Shown: positions 6,739 to 15,353, counted from the first letter of the stretch. The stretch is 38,877 nucleotides of DNA from an uncultured Alphaproteobacteria bacterium (GCA_944389345.1 CALXMA010000007.1:1-38877); one strand, 5' to 3'. Notes: generated by a model from the letters alone, not told the origin. A program made the numbers and translations.

Positions 6739-9165
6739 ATGAAAAACAATTTGAAAATTTCAAGACTGGCGATAGTTTGTGTCTTGTGTACGGCGGTATC
6801 TGGGGCGTATGGTGCTTCTTCGGTTCGTGCATTGGGGGGCAGTGGTACGTACACCAGTGCGGCCAGTGCGACAACTGCGAATGATACATCAAATACGTCT
6901 GTGCGTGGCGGTTCGTTGCGTGTGACGCCGTCTTCTGGTGTTTCTGGGACGGGTACAACAATTAATGCGGGTACGACAACCAGTGGTCGTGTTGCGACAA
7001 CGCCGCGTTTATCAATTGGTCATTATTTGGGTGGCGGTACATCCGTCAGCGGGGGCAGTTCGTTGCGTCCGCAAAACCCGGGTACGTCGGGCGGTTCTTC
7101 GACCGGTGGTTCTTCGTCTGGTGGAATGGATCCAGGGGTTAGCGGGGCAATAATGGATTCTATTGATGATCTGCAACGTGATGTGGAATCGTTGTATGAT
7201 GCGGATACGAATCTGGCGGACCAGATGAAAACCAAACAGGATTTGTTATATCCGGCGGCCGATGGCTATATTATCATAGACGACAATAATGAAATCTTTG
7301 TTGATGTTGATGCGTTGGCGGAAACTATTGAGAGTGTCGCGGGCGAAGATGGACGCGAAGTTGAATTGGGTTCCGATAATGATAATTTGTTGTGGCGCTA
7401 TGTTGGGGATGGTTCTTGGAATATCTTGATTTCCAAGGATGAAATTACCGGACCCCAGGGGCCACAGGGTGAACCGGGCCAGGCGGCCAATATTGATGAA
7501 ATTATGGCCGAAATGAACGAGGTTATTGATGCCGCGGTCGAAGGTCTGGTTACCACGGAAGAACTGGAAACTAAATTGGCGCCGTATGCGACGAATGTTG
7601 CGGTACAGACCGCAATTGAAACGGCAACCGCTGATTTGGCCAGCAAAACGGATTTGTCCGAGTTGGCGACCAAGGAAGAATTGGCGGGGTATGTGTCTGA
7701 TGCGGACCTGACAAATTATCCGACCACCACACAAATGCAAGATTGGGTTGCACGTGGTCTGGAGGGCAAGGCGGACAAGGCGAAAACTTTGCAGGGGTAT
7801 GGGATTACCGATGCGTACACCAAAGACGAAGTTTATAACAAGGGCGAAGTCGATGGTATGGTTGAAGACTTGGTCGCGGGCGACGTAGAAGGTGCATTGG
7901 TTGGTAAAGAAGATAAATCAAACAAGATTCAGGAAATTACCGCGGAATCTACGGCCGATCAATATCCGTCCGCTGTTGCGGTTCGTACGGCATTAGATGC
8001 CAAGGCGGACAGCACGACGGTTGAACAAATTGAACAGAATGTTACCAATATTCAGCAAGATGTTACCGATGTTCAACAGGATATCACAGATGTTCAGCAA
8101 AATATTACAACCGTTCAAGAAAGTGTAGAAAATGTTACAACGAATGTAACAAATATTACTAATCAGGTTACAGAAATAACAAATCCGGAAACGGGTCTGG
8201 CCAGCAAGGTTGACGATGCGGTTGCCACCGCAGGCGAGGCGTCGACCAAGGTTGATGAAATGCAGGCGACCGTTGGCGAATTGGGTACGGCCGTGGGCGG
8301 ATTGGAAATGGTTGTTGGCGACGAAGAATCTGGATTGGTTGCCGACGTTGCGGGTGCGGTTGAAACCGCCAATGATGCATCGGCCAAGGTTGATGGAATG
8401 CAAACGACGGTGGGTGAATTAGAAACGTCTGTTGGGGCGTTGGAAACAACCGTTGGCGATGAAAATTCCGGCTTGGTCAAAGATGTTGCTGATGCGAATG
8501 CGGCGGCGACGGCGGCCCAAGAAGCCGCCGAAGAGGCGGTCGCCGGATTGGAAGGCAAGCAAGATGCATTGGGTTTTGTACCAGAAGATTCTGCAAATCG
8601 TGCGACGGCCATTACGGCAGAAAACCAGGCATCGGAAACAAACTATCCGTCTGTTGGCGCAATCGTTAATTGGACCAATGAAAAGATTAACGAATTGTCT
8701 GACACTGGTTTACCAGTGAATCCAGACAGTATTGGCAGTGGTGCAATCAATAACGATAAATTGGCGCCCGATGCGGTTACCGAAGACAAGATTGCCGATG
8801 GCGCGGTTGGTACCGATCAAATCAAAGATGATGCCGTAACGGCGGACCAGATTGCGCCCGATGCGGTTGGCAATGAACAGATTGCCGATGGTGCGGTAAC
8901 GACTGACAAGTTAGGTCAAGATGTCCAGACGGCATTGGATGGCAAGGTTGATGAATCTGAATTAGGTGCGTTGGCCAAGAAAAATCAGATTGCTGATGCG
9001 GATGTTGCGGATAACGCGGCCATCGCCAAGAGCAAGTTAGCCGAAGATGTCCAGGTGGCGTTGGATAATGCGGCCAATGCGGTCAGCATGACAGGGGCCA
9101 CACCGAACAGTGTTCTGGGGACAGGCGCCAGCGGTGAAAAAGTTTGGTATGCAATCGCAGAATAA
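6739..9165 (+). CDS. Secreted fibre-like protein 1 (coiled coil, decapeptide repeats)
   Basis: The protein is 808 aa with the ATG after a GGTAGAGAGA site. A signal peptide ends near SGAYGA. A Gly/Ser/Thr-rich stretch (to about residue 135) is followed by coiled coil, then a short collagen-like GPQGPQGEPGQ segment near residue 238. Tail-fibre-like elements follow: YGITDAYTKDEVYNKGEV, ITAESTADQYPSAVAVRTAL, and a heptad-rich V-T-N-I-Q-Q-D-V run. Near residues 673-727 there are five consecutive 10-residue repeats of the type DKIADGAVGT. The C-terminus ends with a Trp module (KVWYAIAE). It resembles phage tail fibres and trimeric adhesins but carries a Sec signal. No enzymatic motif is seen. I infer an extracellular, probably trimeric, fibre. 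Confidence 0.75.
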   Translation: MKNNLKISRLAIVCVLCTAVSGAYGASSVRALGGSGTYTSAASATTANDTSNTSVRGGSLRVTPSSGVSGTGTTINAGTTTSGRVATTPRLSIGHYLGGGTSVSGGSSLRPQNPGTSGGSSTGGSSSGGMDPGVSGAIMDSIDDLQRDVESLYDADTNLADQMKTKQDLLYPAADGYIIIDDNNEIFVDVDALAETIESVAGEDGREVELGSDNDNLLWRYVGDGSWNILISKDEITGPQGPQGEPGQAANIDEIMAEMNEVIDAAVEGLVTTEELETKLAPYATNVAVQTAIETATADLASKTDLSELATKEELAGYVSDADLTNYPTTTQMQDWVARGLEGKADKAKTLQGYGITDAYTKDEVYNKGEVDGMVEDLVAGDVEGALVGKEDKSNKIQEITAESTADQYPSAVAVRTALDAKADSTTVEQIEQNVTNIQQDVTDVQQDITDVQQNITTVQESVENVTTNVTNITNQVTEITNPETGLASKVDDAVATAGEASTKVDEMQATVGELGTAVGGLEMVVGDEESGLVADVAGAVETANDASAKVDGMQTTVGELETSVGALETTVGDENSGLVKDVADANAAATAAQEAAEEAVAGLEGKQDALGFVPEDSANRATAITAENQASETNYPSVGAIVNWTNEKINELSDTGLPVNPDSIGSGAINNDKLAPDAVTEDKIADGAVGTDQIKDDAVTADQIAPDAVGNEQIADGAVTTDKLGQDVQTALDGKVDESELGALAKKNQIADADVADNAAIAKSKLAEDVQVALDNAANAVSMTGATPNSVLGTGASGEKVWYAIAE

Positions 9166-9202
9166 GACGCGGTGAACATTCAGAAAGGAAAGGTAGGAAA
9201 GT

Positions 9203-10816
9203 ATGAAGAAAAGTAATATCGTTTTTTCTGGAATTATGGCAACCATTTTGATGGGGGCCGGGGCCGCGAATGCCGCGACTGTGATTGCCAGCCAGGGCTA
9301 TGTCGACAGAAAAGATGCCGAAATTACAACCAATCTGGAACAAAATTACGCCACCAAAGAATCTGTCAGCGCGTTGGATGATGCGATTAATAACCAAGAA
9401 ACTGGTTTGGCGGGTAAAGTAGACAGTTTGGATGATGCAATCAATAATCCTGATACCGGTTTGGCGAATACGGTTGGTGAATTGGAAACGGTTGTGAATG
9501 ACCCGGACAGTGGTTTGGCCAGCAAGGTTGATGATGCGGTTGCCACCGCGGGCGAGGCATCGACCAAGGTTGATGGAATGCAAACGACGGTGGGTGAATT
9601 AGAAACGTCTGTTGGGGCGTTGGAAACAACCGTTGGTGATGCGGAATCCGGATTGGTCAAAGATGTTGCCGATTTGGGTACAGAAGTAGATGGTTTGGGT
9701 GCAGATATCGGTAATACAGAATCTTTGGCGACAACGTCCAAGGAAGTTGTTGGTGCAATTAACGAAATCGATGCCGATTTGACCAATAAAGAAGATAAAT
9801 TAAACAAGATTCAGGAAATTACCGCGGAATCTACGGCCGATCAATATCCGTCGGCGGTTGCGGTTCGTACGGCTTTGGCGGACAAGGCCGATGCGTCCGA
9901 GGTTGCAAATATCACAAATAATATAACAGAGATTGAACAGACATTCCAAGAAATTACCACACCAGGTACTGGATTGGTTGATGTTGTTGGTGATGCCGAA
10001 GGTGGATTGGTCAAAGACGTTGCCGATTTACAGGGAACCGTTGGTAATGCGGAATCTGGATTGGTTGCCGACGTTGCGGGTGCGGTTGAAACCGCCAATG
10101 ATGCATCGGCCAAGGTTGAAGAATTGGGCAACACGGTTGGAGAACTAGACACGGTTGTTGGTGATGAAACATCTGGATTGGTTAAGGATGTTGCCGATTT
10201 GGGAACCGCGGTTGATACCGCCGAAGGTGAAATTGATGCGTTGCAGGGAACTGTTGCAGGCAAGGCAGATCAGTCTGCACTGACATCTGGGTTGGCATTA
10301 AAAGAAGATACCGCGAACAAGACCGCAAAGATTACCGAAGAAAACGAGAGTTCGGCCACTTTATTCCCGACAATTGGTGCAATTACCGAATGGACGGCCC
10401 AAGAAATTTCTGGGTTGTCTGAATTGCCACCGAATCCAGATTTGATGGAAGATGGGATTTTGCCGGGATCAAAATTGGAAAGTGGTGCCATCACGACCGA
10501 CAAGATTGCCGCGGATGCCGTAACGGCGGACAAGATTGCGGCCGGTGCGGTTGGAACAGAACAAATCGCCGATGGTGCGGTAACAGGGGATAAACTTGGT
10601 GAAGAACTGAGTGCAGAAATCGCTGGCAAGGCAGACGCCGAAAATGTCTATGCCAAAGATGAGACGTACACAAAAACAGAAACAGAAGACAAAATCAAGG
10701 AACTGGGGTTGCCCAGACCAACCGCAGATTGCGTTTCTGATTCAAACCTGTGTGTATTGTCTGTGAACGAAACGGGGAATCTGGCGTGGGTTAGTGTAAC
10801 AAGCCCGTTGGAATAA
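9203..10816 (+). CDS. Secreted fibre-like protein 2
   Basis: The protein is 537 aa with the start after AGAAAGGAAAGG. A signal peptide ends at ANA (residue about 24), and the mature protein starts close to the motif IASQGYVD, shared with proteins 3 and 4. The body has repeats of the type D-x(3)-GL-x-x-V that predict long coiled coil, plus the block ITAESTADQYPSAVAVRTAL shared with protein 1. Near residues 427-456 are decapeptide repeats such as DKIAADAVTA. The C-terminus has P-R-P-x3-C-x6-C-V-L and a late Trp, like protein 3. Long DNA stretches are identical to its neighbours, evidence of recent duplication or gene conversion. It is the second gene of the operon. Confidence 0.75.
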   Translation: MKKSNIVFSGIMATILMGAGAANAATVIASQGYVDRKDAEITTNLEQNYATKESVSALDDAINNQETGLAGKVDSLDDAINNPDTGLANTVGELETVVNDPDSGLASKVDDAVATAGEASTKVDGMQTTVGELETSVGALETTVGDAESGLVKDVADLGTEVDGLGADIGNTESLATTSKEVVGAINEIDADLTNKEDKLNKIQEITAESTADQYPSAVAVRTALADKADASEVANITNNITEIEQTFQEITTPGTGLVDVVGDAEGGLVKDVADLQGTVGNAESGLVADVAGAVETANDASAKVEELGNTVGELDTVVGDETSGLVKDVADLGTAVDTAEGEIDALQGTVAGKADQSALTSGLALKEDTANKTAKITEENESSATLFPTIGAITEWTAQEISGLSELPPNPDLMEDGILPGSKLESGAITTDKIAADAVTADKIAAGAVGTEQIADGAVTGDKLGEELSAEIAGKADAENVYAKDETYTKTETEDKIKELGLPRPTADCVSDSNLCVLSVNETGNLAWVSVTSPLE

Positions 10817-10857
10817 AAAACGATTAACGAAAAAAATACAAGGGAAGGAAAGAGAGA

Positions 10858-12030
10858 ATGAAAAAATTAACAGCAGGTATTTTTGCAACATTATTGGCCG
10901 TTGTTTCGGCGGGTGATGCGAACGCAAAAATCGCGTCCCAGGCCTATGTTGACCAAGAAGTTGGCGCGGTAGAAGCAACCGTGACCGAAGTTCAGGAAAA
11001 TGTTACCAACGTTACACAACAGGTTACACAGGTAACAGAACAAGTTGCAGAAATTACCACACCAGGTACTGGATTGGTTGATGTTGTTGGTGATGCCGAA
11101 GGTGGATTGGTCAAAGATGTTGCCGATTTGGGTACAGAAGTAGAAGGTTTGGGTACAGATATCGGTAATACAGAATCTTTGGCAACAACGTCCAAGGAAG
11201 TTGTTGGTGCAATCAATGAAGTCGAAGGTCGTGTTGATACCGCCGAAGGTGAAATTGATGCGTTGCAGTCAACTGTCGCAAGCAAGGCGAACACCTCAGA
11301 TTTGGGCGCGTTGGCGAAAAAGAATACGGTTGGCACAGCGGACATCGATGCCAAGGCCGTCACAACAGAAAAATTGGCCGATGGAATCGTCACATCTTTG
11401 GGCAAGGCAGACACCGCGTTACAGCAGGGGGCTTTGTCGGATTATCAGACCAAGACCCAGGCAGATGCCGCGTATGCTGTTAAGACATTAGAAGGTCAGG
11501 TTGGTGTCGTTTCTGCGGAAAATATGCATACAACGGCCAGCACGGTTGTAACCGCAATTGCCGAAGTTGCAGATGAAGTGGATGACGCACAACAGGCCGC
11601 GACCACTGCACAGGGTGAAGTGGATGCATTAGAAGCCGTGGTGAACAATGAAACAACAGGTTTGGCCGCCGCGCATACCGCAATTGACGCCGTTGAATCC
11701 AGTGTTAGTGGAATCCAGTCTGATTTGGCACAAATGCCGACAAATACAACAATTGGTACATTAGGCAATTTGCAGACGGAGGAAAAGACTAATCTGGTTG
11801 GTGCAATCAATGAGGTGAATACCAATGCAGATAACGCCGCCACCGCCGCCGCCGCCGCAGACAGCAAGGCAGCCGCCGCACAAAGTGCCGCGGATGCCGC
11901 CCAGGCAACCGCGAATGCGGCCATCCCAAAACCGGCGGGCAGTTGTGCAGAACCCGGTGCAACATGCGTGTTGGTGTATAACGGAACATCGTATTCTTGG
12001 GAAGATATTGCACGTGCAACAGAAGAATAA
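10858..12030 (+). CDS. Secreted fibre-like protein 3
   Basis: The protein is 390 aa with the start after GGAAGGAAAGAGAG. A signal peptide ends at ANA, followed by KIASQAYVD at the mature N-terminus. The middle is coiled coil with V-T-Q-V/N-V-T heptads. A cassette nearly identical at DNA level to protein 2 follows, containing TTPGTGLVDVVGDAEGGL. Toward the end there is an Ala-rich stretch (NAATAAAAADSKAAAAQSAA) typical of a continuous helix. The C-terminal module is P-K-P-x3-C-x6-C-V-L-V-Y-N-G-T-x-Y-S-W. It is the last of the three closely spaced fibre genes; a strong hairpin follows. Confidence 0.75.
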   Translation: MKKLTAGIFATLLAVVSAGDANAKIASQAYVDQEVGAVEATVTEVQENVTNVTQQVTQVTEQVAEITTPGTGLVDVVGDAEGGLVKDVADLGTEVEGLGTDIGNTESLATTSKEVVGAINEVEGRVDTAEGEIDALQSTVASKANTSDLGALAKKNTVGTADIDAKAVTTEKLADGIVTSLGKADTALQQGALSDYQTKTQADAAYAVKTLEGQVGVVSAENMHTTASTVVTAIAEVADEVDDAQQAATTAQGEVDALEAVVNNETTGLAAAHTAIDAVESSVSGIQSDLAQMPTNTTIGTLGNLQTEEKTNLVGAINEVNTNADNAATAAAAADSKAAAAQSAADAAQATANAAIPKPAGSCAEPGATCVLVYNGTSYSWEDIARATEE

Positions 12031-12053
12031 TATATGCGTGTGATACAGGAATT

Positions 12054-12089
12054 CGTGTGGTGTGTGGGATAATCCGCGCACACCACACG
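12054..12089 (+). terminator. Strong hairpin between fibre genes 3 and 4
   Basis: CGTGTGGTGTG at 12054-12064 pairs perfectly with CACACCACACG at 12079-12089, with further partial pairing inside. Only a short ATTTT follows. It may be a weak terminator or an RNA-processing and stability element. Confidence 0.5.
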
Positions 12090-12166
12090 GAACAGAATTT
12101 TGGGACAGAACGACGCAAAGAATTAGACTGGTACACAAAGAACATTTTTAGTTTAGGTAGTGCGAT

Positions 12167-13861
12167 ATGATGAGAGCAAAAGGTATTTTAGCGGTTTCTT
12201 TTTTGGCTATGTTGGCCGTTGGGCCGGCAATGGCCGAGATTGCATCCAAGGGCTATGTCGACGAGAAATTAGAGACCAAGGCCGATGCGTCCGCGCTGAG
12301 TGGATATGCAAAAACCACTGAATTGAATGCGGTCAGTGGACGTGTGACAACGGCACAAGATACCGCAGATGCCGCGAAAGAGGCCGCAGAGAATGCCCAG
12401 ACGACCGCAAATACTAAGGTTACCGCAAATGCCGGAATAACCGGGGCAACGCATACCAAAATTACCTATGATTCCAAGGGGTTGGTGACCGCGGGGACGG
12501 ATTTGACCGCGAATGATATCCCAACGATTCCATCGTCCAAGGTTTCGGGATTGGGGTCTTTGGCAACAAAAAGTTCTGTGGGTACAAACGATATCGCAAA
12601 TGGCGCCGTGACATCGGCCAAGTTGGGCGAAGATGTCCAGGCCGCATTAGAACAGGCGGGCAGTGCCGTTCAGCCGGGCAATATGCCGGTTGCCACAGGC
12701 AGTGCCGTTGGTGGTGTTAAGTCGGGTGCTGATATTACCGTTGCCGCAGATGGTGCCGTTACCGTAAACAGTGCGACAAATGCCGATCATGCGACCAGTG
12801 CCGACAGCGCAACAAACGCAACAAATGCGACAAACGCTACAAACGCTGACCATGCGGATACCGCTGATACTGCGACAAATGCGACAAACGCAACGAATGC
12901 TACGAACGCCACAAACGCGACCAAGGCGACCCAGGACGCGGATGGCAATGTTATTACGGATACGTATGCAACCAAAACGGAATTAGGTGCCAAGGCGAAC
13001 ACCGCAGATTTGGCCGAAGTTGCGACAACGGGGTCTTATGATGATTTGGCAAATAAACCAACGATTCCGACCGTTAATAATGCAACGTTGACAATTCAGC
13101 GCAATGGAACCCAGGTTGACACGTTTACCGCAAATGCGTCTGCGAATAAGACAATTAATATAACTGTGCCGACCAAGACCAGTGAATTGTCTAATGACAG
13201 TGGTTTTGCAACAACAACCCAGGTGAATGCACGTGTTGCCACCGCCCAGGGATCTGGTAATGCGAACAAGGCCGTCGTTACTAATGCCAGTGGTAATATC
13301 ACAACGGGTACTATTGCGTCGGGGATGATTGCAGATGGTGCCGTGACGTCGGCGAAAATTGCAGATGGCACGATTACGGCAAATGATATCGCAAACGGTA
13401 CTATTACGTCCGGAAAATTGGCCACGGCGGTTCAGTCTGCGTTGACCAGTGCCGGGACCGCGGTACAGCCGGATGATTTGGCCGAAGTTGCAACAACGGG
13501 GTCTTATAACGATTTGGCCGACAAGCCGACAATTCCGAAACAGATTACCGTGGATTCTGCATTAAGTTCGACCAGTACGAACCCGGTTCAGAACAAGGTT
13601 ATTAATACTGCGTTGGCGGGCAAGTTGTCCACCACGGGAACCGCCGCGCGTGCGACCGCCGATGCGTCGGGTAATAATATCGTCAATACTTATGCGACCA
13701 AGTCCCAGATAACGGCGTTGGACAGTTCGTCCACCGGAACAGGGGCCGTGGTTACGGCGGTATCACAGACCGATGGTAAGGTGTCTGTGACCAAGGGGAA
13801 TGTAAAGATTCCTGTGGGTGGTGAAAATGCCACGTCGTATGCAACGATATGGGTTCAATAG
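12167..13861 (+). CDS. Secreted fibre-like protein 4 (tail-fibre type)
   Basis: The protein is 564 aa; a second ATG at 12170 is equally possible. A signal peptide ends at AMA, followed by EIASKGYVDEK, matching the mature N-termini of proteins 2 and 3. Elements familiar from phage tail fibres follow: ITGATHTKITYDSKGLVTAG, NDIPTIPSSKVSG, a run of Asn-Ala-Thr tripeptides, two copies of LAEVATTGSYxDLAxKPTIP, PTKTSELSNDSGF, and SALSSTSTNPVQNKVIN. Decapeptide repeats such as KIADGTITAN occur in the middle. It ends YATIWVQ, again with a late Trp. It lies 136 bp from gene 3 behind a hairpin, so it may be transcribed separately. No chaperone, tail or capsid genes are nearby. Confidence 0.75.
   Translation: MMRAKGILAVSFLAMLAVGPAMAEIASKGYVDEKLETKADASALSGYAKTTELNAVSGRVTTAQDTADAAKEAAENAQTTANTKVTANAGITGATHTKITYDSKGLVTAGTDLTANDIPTIPSSKVSGLGSLATKSSVGTNDIANGAVTSAKLGEDVQAALEQAGSAVQPGNMPVATGSAVGGVKSGADITVAADGAVTVNSATNADHATSADSATNATNATNATNADHADTADTATNATNATNATNATNATKATQDADGNVITDTYATKTELGAKANTADLAEVATTGSYDDLANKPTIPTVNNATLTIQRNGTQVDTFTANASANKTINITVPTKTSELSNDSGFATTTQVNARVATAQGSGNANKAVVTNASGNITTGTIASGMIADGAVTSAKIADGTITANDIANGTITSGKLATAVQSALTSAGTAVQPDDLAEVATTGSYNDLADKPTIPKQITVDSALSSTSTNPVQNKVINTALAGKLSTTGTAARATADASGNNIVNTYATKSQITALDSSSTGTGAVVTAVSQTDGKVSVTKGNVKIPVGGENATSYATIWVQ
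12771..12935 (+). repeat. 9-bp period Asn-Ala-Thr tandem repeat inside fibre gene 4
   Basis: DNA units like AACGCAACA repeat with small variations and encode (Asn-Ala-Thr)n, broken once by Asp-His-Ala-Asp. The 9-bp period keeps the frame whatever the copy number. Confidence 0.7.
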
Positions 13862-14335
13862 GTTGTAGGTTTTACAATTTATTGGCTTTTCAAGGAGAGA
13901 GAAGCACCGCGTCCCCGCCGTTATGGCGGGGCGATTCTTTTTTGTGAAAAATCTGGTTCGGGATTGCTGTGGTGGATGTCGTGTAATGGTGGAATAAATA
14001 CCCGAATAAGGCCGGTTGATTGCGGTTTGTAATTTGTTTGGGGTCGTTTGTGTTTGGGGGCGCGGTGGCGTGGGTGATAATTTCAAAAAATTTATCTGGG
14101 GCGTAATGTTGTTGTGTGTGGCAGATTTTAGTAGTGGCGAAATGCAGTGATTAAAGGTGCGGGGCAGATTCCCTTTTATCTTGTAGTTTATCACCCGGTT
14201 TCACTTTGATTTTTTCAGAATGTTGTTTATGTAATTTGTAATATATTGTGGGTTGGGTAAGCGTGTCAACGGGGTGGCCCATATTTTTATGGGGTGCCAT
14301 GCATCGTGTGTGTTATTAATGCGGGTGCATCAAGA
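13862..14335. other. Intergenic stretch without a recognised gene
   Basis: It holds the terminator of fibre gene 4 and then about 390 bp of G/T-rich sequence. Open frames on the minus strand overlap the fibre gene end and look like compositional shadows. A 9-bp inverted repeat (GGGTGATAA at 14072, TTATCACCC at 14188) is spaced too widely to be convincing. I see no tRNA, known RNA or promoter I would stand behind. Confidence 0.5.
13913..13942 (+). terminator. Intrinsic terminator of fibre gene 4
   Basis: CCCCGCC and GGCGGGG form a 7-bp stem with loop GTTAT, followed by TTCTTTTTT. Confidence 0.8.
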
Positions 14336-14911
14336 CTAAAACAGTGCGATTAATCCAACCCCCAGGCCCGCCGCGATGATTGCGCCGATTGTTAATGGCC
14401 AGAAATATTTTTTTACTATCGCGTTTGCACGTTCTTGGAAAAAATACAGCAATGTTGCAATTGTTGCAAATCTGCCCGTGCGGAATATCGCGGATACCCC
14501 CAAGAATATCCATATCGGATAACCGATAAAGCCCAGCCACAGTGCCAATAATTTATATGGAATTGGCGTAACCGCCGTCAATACGATTATCAATATACCG
14601 TATTTTGAAAACATCGGCTTTATCGCGTTTTCTATTAAATCTGGGTTGGAAAATGTGTTTATCAGCCACAGGCCCACGGAATCCCACAACCAGGCACCTA
14701 TCATATATGCAATCGCGCCACCAACAATAGACCCCAATGATGCCGCAATTGTAATTGGAACCGCGCGTTTCTTGTTCGCGATAATCGGCGGGGTCATAAA
14801 TACTTCGGGTGGAATAAACAGAAATATCGATTCGCATATTGTCAGAATAAATACAATCCATGAATATGTACGAGATTCAGATTTACTGAGTATATATTCT
14901 GCGAATTTCAT
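14336..14911 (-). CDS. YqaA/DedA-like small membrane protein (VTT domain)
   Basis: The protein is 191 aa with several hydrophobic segments (about residues 20-36, 57-75, 105-130, 165-190). The start is preceded by AGGAAAA on the minus strand. Features of the SNARE-associated/VTT family are visible: the early E-S-x-x-x-x-I-P-P-E stretch, the Gly-rich SLGSIVGGAIAYMIG, and AVTPIPYKLLALWLGF followed by an Arg (FRTGRF). It matches the YqaA subfamily better than canonical DedA by length. Family members are linked to membrane lipid transport and proton-dependent homeostasis, but the substrate here is unknown. It is divergent from rbfA. Confidence 0.7.
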   Translation of the reverse strand: MKFAEYILSKSESRTYSWIVFILTICESIFLFIPPEVFMTPPIIANKKRAVPITIAASLGSIVGGAIAYMIGAWLWDSVGLWLINTFSNPDLIENAIKPMFSKYGILIIVLTAVTPIPYKLLALWLGFIGYPIWIFLGVSAIFRTGRFATIATLLYFFQERANAIVKKYFWPLTIGAIIAAGLGVGLIALF

Positions 14912-14948
14912 GTGCGGTTTTCCTTTCGTTTTGGCAAAAAATTTACTT

Positions 14949-14980
14949 GATTGTAATTTATTATTTTATATTTTACAATC
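14949..14980. repeat. Inverted repeat between yqaA-like gene and rbfA
   Basis: GATTGTAA at 14949 and TTACAATC at 14973 are exact inverse copies, 16 bp apart, and ATTGTAAT recurs at 14984. It lies in the AT-rich divergent promoter region, so an operator is possible but not shown. Confidence 0.3.
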
Positions 14981-15002
14981 ATATTGTAATCGGATTATAA
15001 AC

Positions 15003-15353
15003 ATGAAACGGCAAAATAATTCTAGTCGTCCAGAACGCGTCGCCAGCAAGGTACAAACGTTGGTCGCGGAAATTCTGCGCGATGATTTTGGTGATGATAA
15101 AATCGTGGCGGGGGTATCGCTGGTTGGGGCGGTGGCCCATGGTGGTCTGCAATTCGTGCGGTTGTTTTATTATTCGCGGAACCCAGATGTTGCAACCGTG
15201 CAAAAGCGCTTGGACGAAATTACCAAGACTGTGCGATATGAATTGGCCGCGCGTATGAATCAGAAATATGTCCCAGATATTCGGTTCGAATATGATGATA
15301 CCCTGGACCGTGCCGAACGCATTGATAAGTTGTTGGATAATTTAGGTGAATAG
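15003..15353 (+). CDS. rbfA: Ribosome-binding factor A
   Basis: The protein is 116 aa. It has the RbfA pattern: SRPERVASKVQTLVAEILRDDF at the start (helix 1), VAGVSLVGAVAHGGLQFVRLFYY (in the family a V-x-V-S-x-D strand), then RYELAARMNQKYVPDIRFEYDDTLDRAERIDKLL. In the family this KH-like protein binds the 30S subunit and helps mature the 16S 5' end, important in the cold. The in-frame region upstream of the chosen ATG does not look coding. Its stop overlaps the start of the acetyltransferase gene, so they form a two-gene unit. Confidence 0.85.
   Translation: MKRQNNSSRPERVASKVQTLVAEILRDDFGDDKIVAGVSLVGAVAHGGLQFVRLFYYSRNPDVATVQKRLDEITKTVRYELAARMNQKYVPDIRFEYDDTLDRAERIDKLLDNLGE

Noticed and set aside
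8031-8180. CRISPR-like array in the fibre genes
   Set aside because: The repeats are in-frame codon repeats of a coiled coil, degenerate and without unique spacers.
7246-12138. Long minus-strand reading frames across the fibre genes
   Set aside because: They mirror the repetitive + strand genes, shift with the repeats, and lack starts, ribosome-binding sites or recognisable domains.
6739-13861. Prophage tail region
   Set aside because: No other phage genes are present, each protein has a Sec signal peptide, and the genes sit beside an outer-membrane barrel gene.
13763-14194. Minus-strand protein overlapping the end of fibre gene 4
   Set aside because: It runs across a terminator and a coding region and is rich in Thr, Asn and Pro, as expected from the G/T-rich opposite strand.
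14072-14196. 9-bp inverted repeat GGGTGATAA/TTATCACCC as an RNA stem
   Set aside because: A match of this size is expected by chance in a gap of this length, and no other structure supports it.
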